In this document: in pieces, positions 38,917-51,348 of the stretch
Layout of the letters: each line of letters begins with the position of its first letter
How positions within the stretch are numbered: the stretch's first letter is position 1
Source: Onchocerca lupi
Lineage: Eukaryota > Nematoda > Chromadorea > Rhabditida > Onchocercidae
Direction: 5' to 3'
Assembly: GCA_028564675.1 (NCBI GenBank)
Contig: JAOVVO010000298.1
Span: 1 to 64,000, forward strand
DNA: 64,000 bases
Translations under genes and position numbers: made by a program
The notes under the pieces: model-generated
Told to the model about the DNA's origin: nothing
Database searches by the model: none
The model's input: the letters and a program-made list of their open reading frames with translations, nothing else

Positions 38917-41900
38917 AAAAAGAAAAAAAAAGAGAAAAACTCGTTATTTTATTTCGCACGATAATTTTTGAGGCAATTGTTTAGAAAATAGGAATAAATG
39001 TATAATATTTACTAACCGTCATGAAACATGAACTTAAGATGAGGAAGCATTAGCTGGGTAACCGATTCGATATACGGGCTGAATGCTGATTTAAGTTCAC
39101 GTGCATAGCACACAAGCATTTCGCAGGCAGTGGCTTTATCTTCCAATCCCGCTGTTTTTATGCCTGAATTTTTTCTTTAAAAATTTCTCATTTTTAAAGT
39201 AGAAGTTCAAAAATCAATGAAAAATTAAGAGAATCTAATTCTTCACATAATCAAAAACTGTCATAACGCTTATTTCGATAATGGAAAAACAAAAGAACAA
39301 CTTACCGAACATTTTCTGATCACCCAGAGGAACAAAATTCCAATCTGGATCCTCTTCTTGATTGGCAATATCTTCGTCATTCATCAAAGTAACATCAGGC
39401 TTGATTGATGCAGCTCGTAATACTGGAGGCATCACAAGCGGCAAGTAAGCAGCGAATTCTTCACCAAGAATTTTACATATCCGCGCCCAAGCACTAATCA
39501 TGTAAGATATCTATAAAATTTTAAATAACCATCAAAACTGGAAAATTTTTATCAAAATTGATCCAAAGAAGTAAATAAAGCAGTGTAAAAGTAATTTCTC
39601 CGAAAGAAGAAATATCTGAAATTGATACTCAAACTTAGACAAGGTTTTCAAAACAACAGTTTTGATAATGGAAGTAGAATTTCAAATAATTTCCAAAGAA
39701 CTGAATTAGAAACTATCAACTTGATTAGATGAAATAATTTATACTTGTGGATCATCCGTTGAAATCTGCTCAAACTGAGCCTGATTGGCCAACAGCATTT
39801 GCATTATTTCATTCGCATCTTTGGCAAACTACAAATAAAACTTAAAGAAAATAATAAATGCTCCAATAAATTAAAAAAAATATATAAATATGTGAACCTA
39901 GAATAAAGTAAAAGTAGTATGAAAGAAACAAACCTTTTCCTTTCCTACCGCTAATCCAATCAGAGATATACATTCGATAGTCTTACCACGAAGGGTATTC
40001 AATTCATCGACATTCGAATTTCGTAAAATATACTTTAGTGGAGGCATCAAGCTTAAAAAAAAAAAAAAATCTAGAATTTCTAGAAACTTTCTAATCAGTG
40101 ATATCGAATTTTAAATTTTCAGCTAAATTTTCTGATAAGGGAACATTCAGTAGCGTCACGGATGCCTGTAACCATATCTTTCACTAAACTATTTATATTA
40201 ACAAAATTAAACCTGTCGTAAAATGTAATAAATTGGTCCTGAGCAGCGTCAGCAACTGATGCTATCGTTGTAATAACTTGTTCCAGCACAAGCTTCTTGC
40301 CACGTTCCAAAAGCTTAAAAAATTTCAAGTATTGAAAAATCGTGATAAATAACAAATTTCGAGAATGTTGTGAACCGCATTCTAAGAATGCGATTCACAA
40401 TTCCAAATGAACTATTAAATCCTCACGAGTTCTACTTAAAACCTTCTGATAGTTTCAAAAAAAACGAAAATCAATACCTGCTTGAAAGTATGGTCCAGAA
40501 CAAACTCCAACTTTTCCATTATTTGTGGAAGATAAACTGTAATGATATTTTTTGGACAATCTTCACTAAAGTTGACAAGTGCAGCTCCAGCATGAGCCGC
40601 AACGCGTGGACAAGTTAGATCAATCAGAAGTGTGCATAAACCATTGACGACCTAGAAATTTATGTCAATATTGTGATGTCTTTGTTTCGAATTTCATGTA
40701 ATGACTTATAACGATAATTATAGATTTCAAGTAGACACAAATATTAATAAATTGACAAAATTTGAATTGACAAATAAGCCACCTTTTCATGGCACTTCTT
40801 CTGAAGTGTCGGTGAAAAATCACTTGACATTTGTCCCAGAGCGTTACAAGCTGCATATCGTACACGCGGATGCTGAAATTGGCTAATCGGAAGTAATTGA
40901 TAGAGAATCAAAACTGACAGGGAAGTTGCAAAGAAAAGAGTCCAAAATTTGACTTACGGAATCTCCTAGAAATGGCAAAATACTGTTGACGATTTCTTCA
41001 ATAAGTGGCTCCATCTGACGCTTACAACCTTCTCCAACGGTAGAGATTCCCATTATTGCTGCATGTCGGTTTTTCCAATTTTCGACTAAAATCTCGTTCA
41101 ATTTATTATAGTAAATAGTGTGGTAGAGAGAAGACTCCAAAGCAAGAATCAATTAAAGAGGAAGAATTTAAGAAAAATGAAAATGAACCATCTTGCATCA
41201 TACGCGGTACAATATGCAAAAACGAATTCAGTACAAATTTGCCTCCCAAACTGCATGATATACGATCCAATGATGACTCTCCAATACCAGCATTACTAAA
41301 TATTTCGGAATTATAGATTATGAAATTCCAATGCCGAATCATTGACACTGTCGTTAATGCACAATTATTATTTTAAAAAAAAATTAAAGCAAACTTACTC
41401 CTCTCCACTATCTTCATCAGCATTGTCGCAACTCAACCATTCTTCTGTATCATCGTCAAGTTCAGTCATCAGATCTAGACACTGTTCCACTGAAACAAAT
41501 CGTACACCGATCTCTCATACTATGTATCAAAATCAAACAAATATAGATTTCGGCAAAAGATGGGCTTCGTGGAATTTACCTGCTATTCAGAAAGCTAACT
41601 GCAAGAAAATGGGTCAGTGTAAAATGTTATTCCGACCAGCAAACTTACACAAAACTGGAATAAAGGATGATGCTTTCTTCTTGACTATACCAGTAGCATT
41701 CTCACATAATGATACCATCACTTCAAGTGCACTATGCCGATATGAATCATCCTTTTGCACATCTGCGACTGTCTGGAGGTACATAAAAATCGACTGACAA
41801 TATATAAATAAAAAAGATTACAGGAATTTAGGACTTGAGTATATAAATCATCCCTATGCTATTAATGTAGATTACAAAATATTGAATTCATTAAATATAG

Positions 41901-44575
41901 CAATGAAAATATATGTTTGAGTTTCCGGATATCGCTGACTAAATATTATGACATTTAGAATTGGAATAAAAAATATTCAAGTTAGCTAAACTTGGGAGTT
42001 TATAATTTAAGAGAAACAAGAATTCAACAAAAAAAGTCTTATAGTAGAAATACCCATATGTCTATATAGAAGCAGTGATGCATTCATTTTTATAAACATT
42101 GACACGATATCCTTCACAAGCCATTAGTCAGGACGGTAAAAAAAATGGAGACTAATGGTATAATGGTACTGACTTCAATTATTCAGTTTCCAAGTAGTGT
42201 AGTGAAATTGCTACATTTCTAATTCATTTATTTTTATATGAAACAAGATGAAAAATATTATGAACGGTGTACTATGAAATGATAAATAAAAAATATATAA
42301 ACATTACCGATGTACAGAGTGTAAATACATCACTGAGATGTGGTTGTAAAGTTTTCGGGACACTTGTTGCAAGATCTCCCAAACACTGTAATGGTACATC
42401 ATCATCATCTTCCGTAGCTACTACATGCTGACAGACCTGTAACAATTCACTTTTTAATATTTTAAGAAACATTGACATGGAAAAATCAATATCAACGAAA
42501 AAAATATTGATGATGAGTACGGAAGGCGAGAAAGAAAGTAGAAAATTTGGTAAACATAAAAGAAATCTAATTTACCTGAATGACTGCAGGAACTTGGTCA
42601 GAAAGAGACTTGATAACTTTGTTATCCTCTTCATTTTCACACATGAAAGCAACATATGCGCGTACCGCGGCCGTTCTAACCGATCCATTACTACCATAAA
42701 GCAATGATGACTGGAACATCTGTTTGATTCCAGGAAGATAGCGATCTTGATCACAACCAAAAACAGATGGGACATTTCTGTAAAATATATTCACTAAATG
42801 CGTATCAATTTCTGAATAATAAGAAATAGCATTTTTACAATGTTATGGAATAGATCTTGAATTATGTGATCGAAAATCCCAGATTTTTTTTACTATACAA
42901 TGATGAAAGATAATATACTAAGTGGATATATTTTCATGTATACGAAAATTTAAATCAAATCTTTTCGTCCACTAAAAAGTAAAGTTTATTATGAGAAAAG
43001 GAAAAACAAGGAATACTTTCTTTTTCAACAAGAGCAGTTGAAATTCCTATTCTATCACTAGTAAGATGACGTTTTATCAATCACTTGGCGTGTTTCAGTA
43101 ATCTAATCCATCATTAATTCTCAAATTAAATGAATTATGACCATAAAACAAAGTAACCAACTCACTCCAATAAAATCATGCCTGTTTCCCGTAACGTAGC
43201 GGCATCTGAAGAAGCACATAATTCCAAGAACTGAATAACACCTGACCAACTTTGGCGTCCTGTTTCGGCTTCTGAAAATTTTTTTTGAACATTTCGTTGA
43301 AAAGTCGAAAACAAAATAGAAATTATAAATAATAAGGTCGAAAAATAAAAGCATTGATTTTAACTCGATTAGAAAGATTAAATGTGGAAAGCTTCCTGAA
43401 CCCCACTTCGCAAGAGTATTGCGAACATCTCGGAATTAATCCAATTCGACCATACATGAATCAAAGATTCCAGTACTTCAAAACTTGATTTTCAGCAGTT
43501 GAAAATGTTTCAATAAATCAAAACCGAATATTCCAAATACATGTCACAATCAAAAGATTTTTATCTAGATCAAAAAAATTTTGCAGGAAAAAAAAATAAT
43601 TAAATTTAAAATCAAATACCTATGGTAGATCGGGCAACTTCGGCGATAACATCAGTCAAACGTTTTCGCAATACGGCATTTTGCTCTTCGGTTGCTGATT
43701 TTAAAAGCTGTTCACAAAACTGCTGCTGATTTTCCTTAGACCAAGCAGGCCATAATTCATCCCATTTATTTGACAAAATTCTTCGCATTAACACCAGGCA
43801 TAATGACCGTGCCTGAAAATTACGGCATTCTAAAACGAAATACATTCAGAACATCCAAATTCCAATTATTGGCAAGGAAATACTTGATTACTATGAAATT
43901 TGTATCATTTCGAAAATATCGATGAATATATAATTTTCCTCAAAAAAATTTATTATATTTGCAGCGCAATATGCTTGCTAGCGAAACAGTTCTGCAACTG
44001 CATCCAATGATTAAGAATGGATAAAATATTCTTTACTCTTTTATCCTTTATTTGAATTCCCTCCATCAAGCAGATTGATTACTTAGATCGAAAAGAAAAA
44101 CAAATGACAGTAAATTATTTTCTTTTGTAAGATATTACAAACTATTACCTGACAAAATTTTTGTAAAATCCTGTTCCTAAAAATTGCAGAAAAAAAAAGA
44201 AAACACTCAGTAAAACTGCACCTCGATACCAGCACTCTGGTCCATAAATAATTGAAATAGCATCTGGGCCTTTGGCAACAATTCAATCTGATCATATTGT
44301 TTTTCTGCTTCTTTTCTTGCTTCGTTTTCAGGGTAAAGCATGCGAGTGATTAAATTATTGAAATCTTGCAAACTAGTCATACTCTCAATTTTTGGGGCTC
44401 TTTGTATAACAGACAACAAACGGAAAGACCTGAAAATGCGAAAATTGAATAATTTGAAGGAATTAGGCAGAAGTGAAAAAAATATATCACGATTATATTG
44501 TATTCAACATTCAAATAGAAATTATTTATAAACTAATACAAAGTCTGATGGCACTCCACTAATAACATCCGACAT
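36130..44575 (-). CDS. imb-3: Importin-5 / karyopherin beta-3 (IMB-3)
   Basis: HEAT-repeat nuclear import receptor; importin-5 proteins bind RanGTP and carry ribosomal proteins and histones through the pore. Exons in transcript order: first exon near 44575-44540 (uncertain), 44429-44222, 43812-43620, 43271-43166, 42777-42576, 42436-42308, 41793-41649, 41489-41399, 41295-41189, 41085-40958, 40872-40783, 40651-40478, 40313-40213, 40051-39934, 39828-39745, 39510-39306, 39163-39017, 38764-38081, 37656-37517, 37028-36937, 36705-36555, 36216-36130. All joins from the second exon keep frame and give about 1,130 residues. Signature stretches include WKNRHAAIMGISTVGEGC, HPRVRYAACNALGQM, RGKTIECISLIGLAVGKEK, ISYMISAWARICKILG and NNPLVLGENNSNLPRI, which fit importin-5 rather than importin-4. 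An acidic insert (DEDDDEEDAVEALNEELEEE) matches the acidic loop of the family. Two start codons compete: 44,575 directly follows a TTGTCAG trans-splice-like site, while 44,568 gives the phase needed by the next exon. The gene converges on utp18. Confidence 0.94.
38877..38914. repeat. Poly(A) run of 38 bp in an imb-3 intron
   Basis: Uninterrupted A run on the plus strand, a T tract in the transcript, in the intron between exons 38764-38081 and 39163-39017. It is followed by further A-rich sequence. Confidence 0.9.
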
Positions 44576-47532
44576 CTGACAATTCAAAGATTACAATTTG
44601 TTAAGACATGCTATCCACATATTGTAGTCATTTCAAACATTTCTTTATAAAAGGAAAAAAAAAATTAGAAGACTAATTTATCTAAGAGGACAAGTTAAAG
44701 AAGTTATCTATGTCCTGAAAAAGTATATTAACTTCCATTGATTACTGCGACAAGTTAATGATAAAGGCATTCATAAAATCAGATTAAATTATTTCATTTT
44801 ATTCATATGGAATGAATCTTTGAGATATTGAAATACATATTGGAAGTTCCACTCGATCGAAACAATTTAAACATTTACAAGCTACAATGTCTTTCGAGAT
44901 ACTCAGATGGAAGTAAATAAATTGAATAATTGGATGGTCAAGAAAGAATCAAAAAAAAAAAAAAAAAAAATATCATGAATCCAATCACTATGTTCGAAGA
45001 GTGTTGCAAATGATAGGCCAATCCGAGGGTATGATGAAAATGCGTCTCAATGCAGTCTCCTTTTTGTACGGCTAATTTCTACAGGAAGACAAATTCTCTG
45101 ACGATGTAAGCATTTCTACCTTCAACTATTTCACTATTTCAAGGAATTTTTGAGCAATCATCTGCCAACATTCATATTTTCTAGTTCAGTCGTCTTATCT
45201 CAAAATAATGAAAATTGAGCGACGACTCATAAAAACAGGACATAGCATTTCCATTGAAATCAATCAAGTAAGAAAAAAGACGAGAACTTATTTCATATAA
45301 GCATTCTAAAGTTTCCGCAATGACATATTATTTTAAACAATAACAGTCTTGCATCTTTTTTCAAAGCATTTTCCTTTGCCATACATGAAATCTTATATGC
45401 ACTTCTCAGGCCAAATTCATTTCTTTGTAAAGACTCAAGAAAGATGAATTACAAGTCTCTCTCGTTTCCTTCAATTTCCTTGAACAAAACTCTCCCTGCC
45501 ACAATCTTATCACCAGGAATATTCACGTGCCTAAGATTCATCTCTGCACTCAATGATAAGCCTTTACTTTCTCGATAAAGATAACATTTCATTATCGGAT
45601 TGCTATTACAATGTGTAACTTTTGATTGTCTTTCAATTAAACAAACAATTAGCTGAAAACCAATTCGCTGCATTGATTAAGTAGCAAAATTAGTGATAAC
45701 TGAATAGAAAGAGAGAAAATTGTGAACTTTGACTTAATTTCCAAACAACTATGGCACTCCGTTGAAGTCAGTCCCCAATGTTCACACCAGCAAGATTGAA
45801 ATTCCGGGCATTTGAGTGGCATTCCATGCTTTCCTGTCACTCTCGGTCTATTTTCACGCCTACTGCAGAAATGATGTCAACTTTTATCATCAAAAATGTA
45901 AACAATTAGCAGATGGGTAACTTATCAGTTAGTCTCACTGCATGACACCAAGAAAGAGCTACTCGTAATCAAGAGAAACAAAAGAACCACACATAGCAAT
46001 GCTCACAGGCCAACATCTCAGCCTAGACTAACGAGCCTTGCAAGCGCCATCCTCTCACATAGCCTATTACTTTGCCCATTTTTCATCTCTTTTTTCGAAA
46101 TTTGTCTCCTATTACAGCACTATACTGACAAAGTAAGTTCTTCCTAGCCTGCAAGGAGCGCATAATTCAAGTAGCACGTATCCACAGATGAGAACGTATA
46201 CATGTAGTATCTTAGGATCAGTCTTTCGTCCTTCTTCCTGATCTGAGTGATTTGGGAAATCCTTTTCTCTGATCCGTCTCGAGATAAAATACAGAACGCC
46301 AAGTATCTTTCCAAGATTTGTATAAGCATATTGCAGTCTGGATGGAACAGTCCCGATATTTCTCGGGATATTGCTGATGTTTATTCCCACTTCTCATCGT
46401 ATTCTAATTGTTTCTAAGTAGGACAAGAAAATTCCCAGTTTTGAGATCAAAAATCGATTGTTTCCATTTACATATGTTTATTTATTTACGTGCATTACAT
46501 ATTTTGTTGCATGAAAATGCGAATTCACAATATTGGTTATGAGGAAGTTATGTTGAATACGGTATGGTAAGCAGGACAAAACTTGTTCCGACCTGTTGTT
46601 ATGCTCTATTTGTATGATATATCTATTCGTATTCTCTCCCAGTTGTCTTTTTCCATTTCATCTGTTCTCTGAAAGTTAAAGTGTAGAGAGATAGAAGGAA
46701 AATAAAGATGAATTTCAACAAAGCATTCTATCCCATGCATTATTGATTTAATTTAGAATGTTTCAAATTTGTAAATCTGAATGTCTTTTCTGGTTTCTCA
46801 GTATTAGTACTGATTTTCTTCCTCTTCAGAATGGCATCGATTGCAAAATGACTTCTATGGATCGCAATGGAACTGTAATAATTCGGCAATTAAAGTTTTA
46901 AATGTTTTTCTCTTTTTATGAAAAATAACTAGGCATTCTTCAGATTGCATCAGTTTTCTAAATGATAGAAAAGAGTGAAGAACAATCATTAAAAACGTTA
47001 GTTTCCCATAACTAAATTCTTTTCTTGAAAAAAAATAATGTATGTTAGAAGTTACGTGTTTGGAAATTCTCTTGCCGCTTTCTTCGACTAGTTTAGTTTA
47101 ATTAGAAAGAATTGTTGACAACTAAACTACTCATCATTTGAAAAAAATGGATGAGATGACCTATTTCAACTATTGTGAAATTTTATTACACTACTTAGGA
47201 ATAAAATGTATTTTTTTATGAATGCTTTATCAAGTTTCCCTTAATAATACCACTGTTATTTGTAAATTGCTGTCTTTCTTTCACTCTCTGTAGTAAAAAA
47301 GGTTGGTTAGAGTGGTTTACAGTTATCTTTCGAAAGAGAGAAAAGCAACCAATAATTGTAGAAGCGTGTCTGTAGGAAAGATATTAAATGGCATTTTCTT
47401 ACTTGATGTTCCATTTCCTTTCTTCATCATTTCTCCTGATTTTTCGTCTAAATTTTCTTGCATTTTGTGCGTTTGTACTGATTTTAGTTATTCCAAGAAT
47501 ATTTTCAGGTGAAATAGTGGCATCATTGTGTA
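44576..47532. other. Divergent intergenic region between imb-3 and GST
   Basis: About 3 kb that should hold the promoters of both flanking genes. A poly(A) run of about 20 lies near 44,951-44,970. From about 45,640 to 46,400 the sequence looks less AT-rich and has several minus-strand open frames (60-92 codons), one Cys-rich (45,649-45,840), none recognised. The upstream TTTTCAG at about 47,505-47,511 could be a spliced-leader acceptor for the GST transcript. Confidence 0.5.
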
Positions 47533-49368
47533 ATGAGTTATAAGCTGACATATTTCTCTATCCGAGGCAAATTTTCCTTTTATATTATTTTCCGCTTTAA
47601 TTTTTCAACTGTTTATATGCTTTTATTGTTAATGTTATGCTTTCGTTCCGTTTCTCAGAAGTTAAGTAGAATTGGACATTGTGACGAATACTGACTGATC
47701 AAGTTAAAAATCGAACAACCTGATTACCTTAAAATTATAAATTTTCATGGTGAAATTATAAATGTTCATGGTTTGCAACTTTGTTCATCTGATTCTTCTT
47801 TTTTGTTTTCTCTTTTAATTCATTCATTATATTTCAGATTTTTCTTTCCACTTTAGGTTTGGCTGAACCAATTCGTCTATTTCTGGTTGATCAAGACATA
47901 AAATTTATTGATGATCGTATTGCTAAGGATGATTTTACTTCCATAAAATCGCAATTCGTAAGTTGCTTTTTTTTTGTTTTTTTTTTGCCGTGCAACATTT
48001 ATTTGACTTGTATTTATATTTACCTGATCTATAAATTCAAATATTGTTATTTATTTATTTTATTTGCTCAGCAATTCGGACAACTTCCTTGTCTTTACGA
48101 TGGTGATCAGCAAATCGTTCAGTCCGGTGCTATTCTGAGACATCTTGCTCGCAAGCATAGTATGTAAATATCTTTTCCTCTTTTCATTTTTGTAATTTTC
48201 CTTGCTAGATTACTAGAGCAAAAAAATGTGATTTGTTATTGAAGCGCTTATTAGTCAGCTTTTTTCTGATAATTTTCAAATCACAAATAAGAACAGCATT
48301 TTCGCTTTGCGTGATTAATTTTGATGTCTTTTTATGTAGATTTGAATGGTGAAAATGAAATGGAAACGACATATATTGATATGTTCTGTGAGGGTGTCCG
48401 TGATCTACACATCAAGTACGCACGAATGATCTATATGGCTTATGTAAGTATCTTTCATTTATAATTGTATTATTAACAAAATTTATGGAATTGCTGAATT
48501 CATTACACTCGCCAAAATTAGACCAAAGTTAATCCCGTCAAGCAACTAAAGTGAAGTAATATATTAGGAATATTTAGTCCATTTTATATTTCTGCATATA
48601 TGGTGTGATTCCAGAATATTAGAAATTTCTTGGGACCAAAGAAATGTGAAAGAAAAACTACAACTAAAAAACTCGAAAAATTAAGTATCAGTAAATTATC
48701 TGTGATCAATTATTGATGAATCAGTTCGCTTATTAATCAAATTTCATTCTGCAAAACATATTTTATTTATTGCTTTTTAGGAAACTGAAAAGGATTCCTA
48801 TATAAAAAGTATATTGCCAGGAGAATTGGCGAAATTTGAGAAATTGCTCGCCACACGAGGCAATGGAAGAAATTTAATTCTGGGAGACAAGGTTCGGAAT
48901 CTTGGTTGAACTGTAATTTTTTTGATGGAAGAGTACTTATTGAGAATAATATATGATTGAGAGGAATAAAAAATATCAAGAAATAAAGAAATAGCATCCA
49001 TTTTTGAGCTTAAAAATATTAACTAAACTAAGTTTTCAGATTTCATACGCAGATTACGCCCTTTTCGAAGAACTTGACATTCATCAGATCCTGGATCCGC
49101 ACTGTCTGGATAAATTTCCGCTCTTAAAGGCATTCCATCAACGAATGAGAGATAGACCAAAACTCAAGGTTGTGATGTTTTCCTAAAATTTCTCCAAGAT
49201 TTTTTGAAGAACATGAGAACGAGACTTTTTTCATCTACCCAACTTGTGATCTAGTCGCGCAGAAGAAACTTTCATGCATTATCTTTATTTAAATAATTTA
49301 TTTTGAAGGAGTATTGTGAGAAACGTGACGCAACAAAAGTACCAGTGAATGGAAATGGGAAACAGTGA
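47533..49368 (+). CDS. GST2: Pi-class glutathione S-transferase (filarial GST2 type)
   Basis: Cytosolic enzyme that conjugates glutathione to electrophiles and lipid-peroxidation products. Exons: 47533-47566, 47857-47957, 48072-48159, 48340-48443, 48781-48891, 49040-49168, 49309-49368. They sum to 627 nt, giving 208 residues, the normal length. The N-terminus MSYKLTYFSIRGLAEPIRL places the catalytic tyrosine at residue 7. QFGQLPCLYDGD then QSGAILRHLAR form the thioredoxin-like domain with the glutathione-site cis-Pro and Gln-Ser. ISYADYALFEELD and LDKFPLLKAFHQRM belong to the helical domain. The C-terminus PVNGNGKQ is a filarial hallmark, and the whole closely resembles O. volvulus GST2 as I remember it. 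No signal peptide is present. Intron 1 begins with GC rather than GT. An AATAAA lies 127 nt beyond the stop. The next gene is a convergent 1-Cys peroxiredoxin. Confidence 0.96.
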
Positions 49369-49494
49369 GTGATAAAATGATAAAGCAATTTAATGTTTTT
49401 TTTTTTTGCCATGTTTTTCACTTTTTTCTCATTGGAATGTTGTGAAACTTTGATTTTTATCAAATTTATGGTGCGATAAAAGTTATTTATTGCT

Positions 49495-49500
49495 AATAAA
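49495..49500 (+). other. Polyadenylation signal of GST gene
   Basis: AATAAA 127 nt after the GST stop codon, a normal distance for a nematode 3' UTR. Confidence 0.6.
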
Positions 49501-51273
49501 GTGATTTTTTCAAGAAATCCATTTTTTCCTGCTATTCCTTAATATAGCAGTGAGAAATTTTCATCCCTTAAGGGAAAAAGTCTTATTATCAATTCAACGA
49601 ATTTTGCTCGATATCAATCTTTAATGGAATTTTTGATAATTGAGCCGCATTTCGAAATAAATGAGAAAAAAAAAACGCTAGAATTTTGATAAAGAAATTG
49701 TAGGAGATGTCCATTATATATTCCTAACTTTTCGTTATTTTCTAAAAAGTATCAAATCAAACATGTTCAGTTCTGACAGTGTACAGCTGTTTAAGAAATC
49801 AATCTAGTTCCATTTTATACATCCCTTGTCTGGAAGAGAACAACTCACATTTTTTGAACGATTCTTTGTTTTCTTTGTTTTTCAGAATTTTTCCTTGAGT
49901 TTTTATTTAGCTGGAAAGTATGAGAATTCCAATCAATTTGAAGAAAACGGATTTTGGGTCAGTTACATCATCACTTCATATGTTTACCATGCATAATTTC
50001 GTTTGTCTTCGGTGAGAGCTGGGGCTGTGCAAAGCTTTTTCTTGATATAAATGGATTAACCTTATGCCTTATTCCACAATTTCGGCGTCATTATTTTGTT
50101 TGCCGTACAATAAGACAATAATGCATCAAACATAGCTGGAGTAATTACTTTTTATGTTCCTCAAAATGGTATTCATCGCTGATATTTCTCTGTCCATCTA
50201 TGAAATCGATTTTTTAATACAAAATTGATACTACCGTTCTGTTTCAGTTAATGCGTAGCAAATTTATGAGTTGCAATGTCCTTTAAGAGTAGATATTGCT
50301 AATTGTCATAGGAAGACTTAAGTAGGTTTTCAAATAGTGCTCGCCTGTTCTCATGCTTCCAACCTAAAATCTAAAATCTTTTCAAGTAGACTGCAGACAG
50401 TGGACTTTTTCCTGATCTCATCCTATTAAATTGTGATTCTCACCACTAACTTTTAAAGTGTGATCAGTTGCAAAAGCACAAAGTACCCTGGTATTTTGCC
50501 AAAACGATGACAACATTCGTTTGCAAATGATGATATATGGCCTTATCGTTGCTAAACGAAAAAAGAAAAGTAATTTCTAGGCGAATCAACAATCCATTAA
50601 TTAATCATTATTCATTTCTAAAATACTGATTGTTAAATCTTGTTGATTACTTTTTTGTAAATGTCATATAAATAATTGACGTGTTTAGACAGCTGTCAAG
50701 TAGCAGTTGCTGGATGCAGAATAATGTATGTGTATGATTTGTCTCAATGCAGTCATCGCGTGGCTGATCATTATCCAATGCACATATTTTCAGGGAATTC
50801 TTCTCGAGCACTTTTTATTTGTTTATTATTATCTACTGCTGAAAGTGTTGAAACTCAACAGTTTCTCTTAAGAAATGAGTACGCGTCACTTATCTTCAAA
50901 GATTTCATGAAGATGACTGAATGAAGCAAATTTTATAGCACTGAAAGAGATAACCCGAACTAATCAATTTCTTTAGTAAAACCGTATCAAAAATTAGAGA
51001 AAACAATGGACGTTGGAAAATCAGAATTATCTGTCTATGAGTAACTTACGCAAATGTAGTCAAGATCATTATACAGGTGAGTATCATGCATCCAAGTGGA
51101 TCCATATTAATAGAAACTTTCGTTTTGTTCATTTGTAAGAGGATGCAAAGTTAGCGGTAAAAATAATAGTTGGAACTGGTCAAGAGACCAGAGAACATGG
51201 TTCTAATAAATTGTGTGATTATAACATCAAGAACATCGTATTAAAAGCCCACGCGATCATAATTCTGAGTAAT

Positions 51274-51279
51274 TTTATT
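51274..51279 (-). other. Polyadenylation signal of peroxiredoxin gene
   Basis: TTTATT on the plus strand (AATAAA on the transcript) about 70 nt after the peroxiredoxin stop codon. Confidence 0.5.
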
Positions 51280-51348
51280 GAAAAGATATCTGAAGTGCAA
51301 TTTTAATTTTTTAATGAAAATCGAACATAGGTGCAGCAAAGTGCCATT

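Larger units (their letters stand above)
49369..51348. other. Intergenic region between convergent GST and peroxiredoxin
   Basis: Holds both 3' UTRs. An 82-codon plus-strand frame at 50,676-50,924 is not recognised and lacks splice context. Confidence 0.5.

Noticed and set aside
41342..41797. 151-codon plus-strand open frame
   Set aside because: It is antisense to two imb-3 exons whose minus-strand reading is conserved; a shadow frame.
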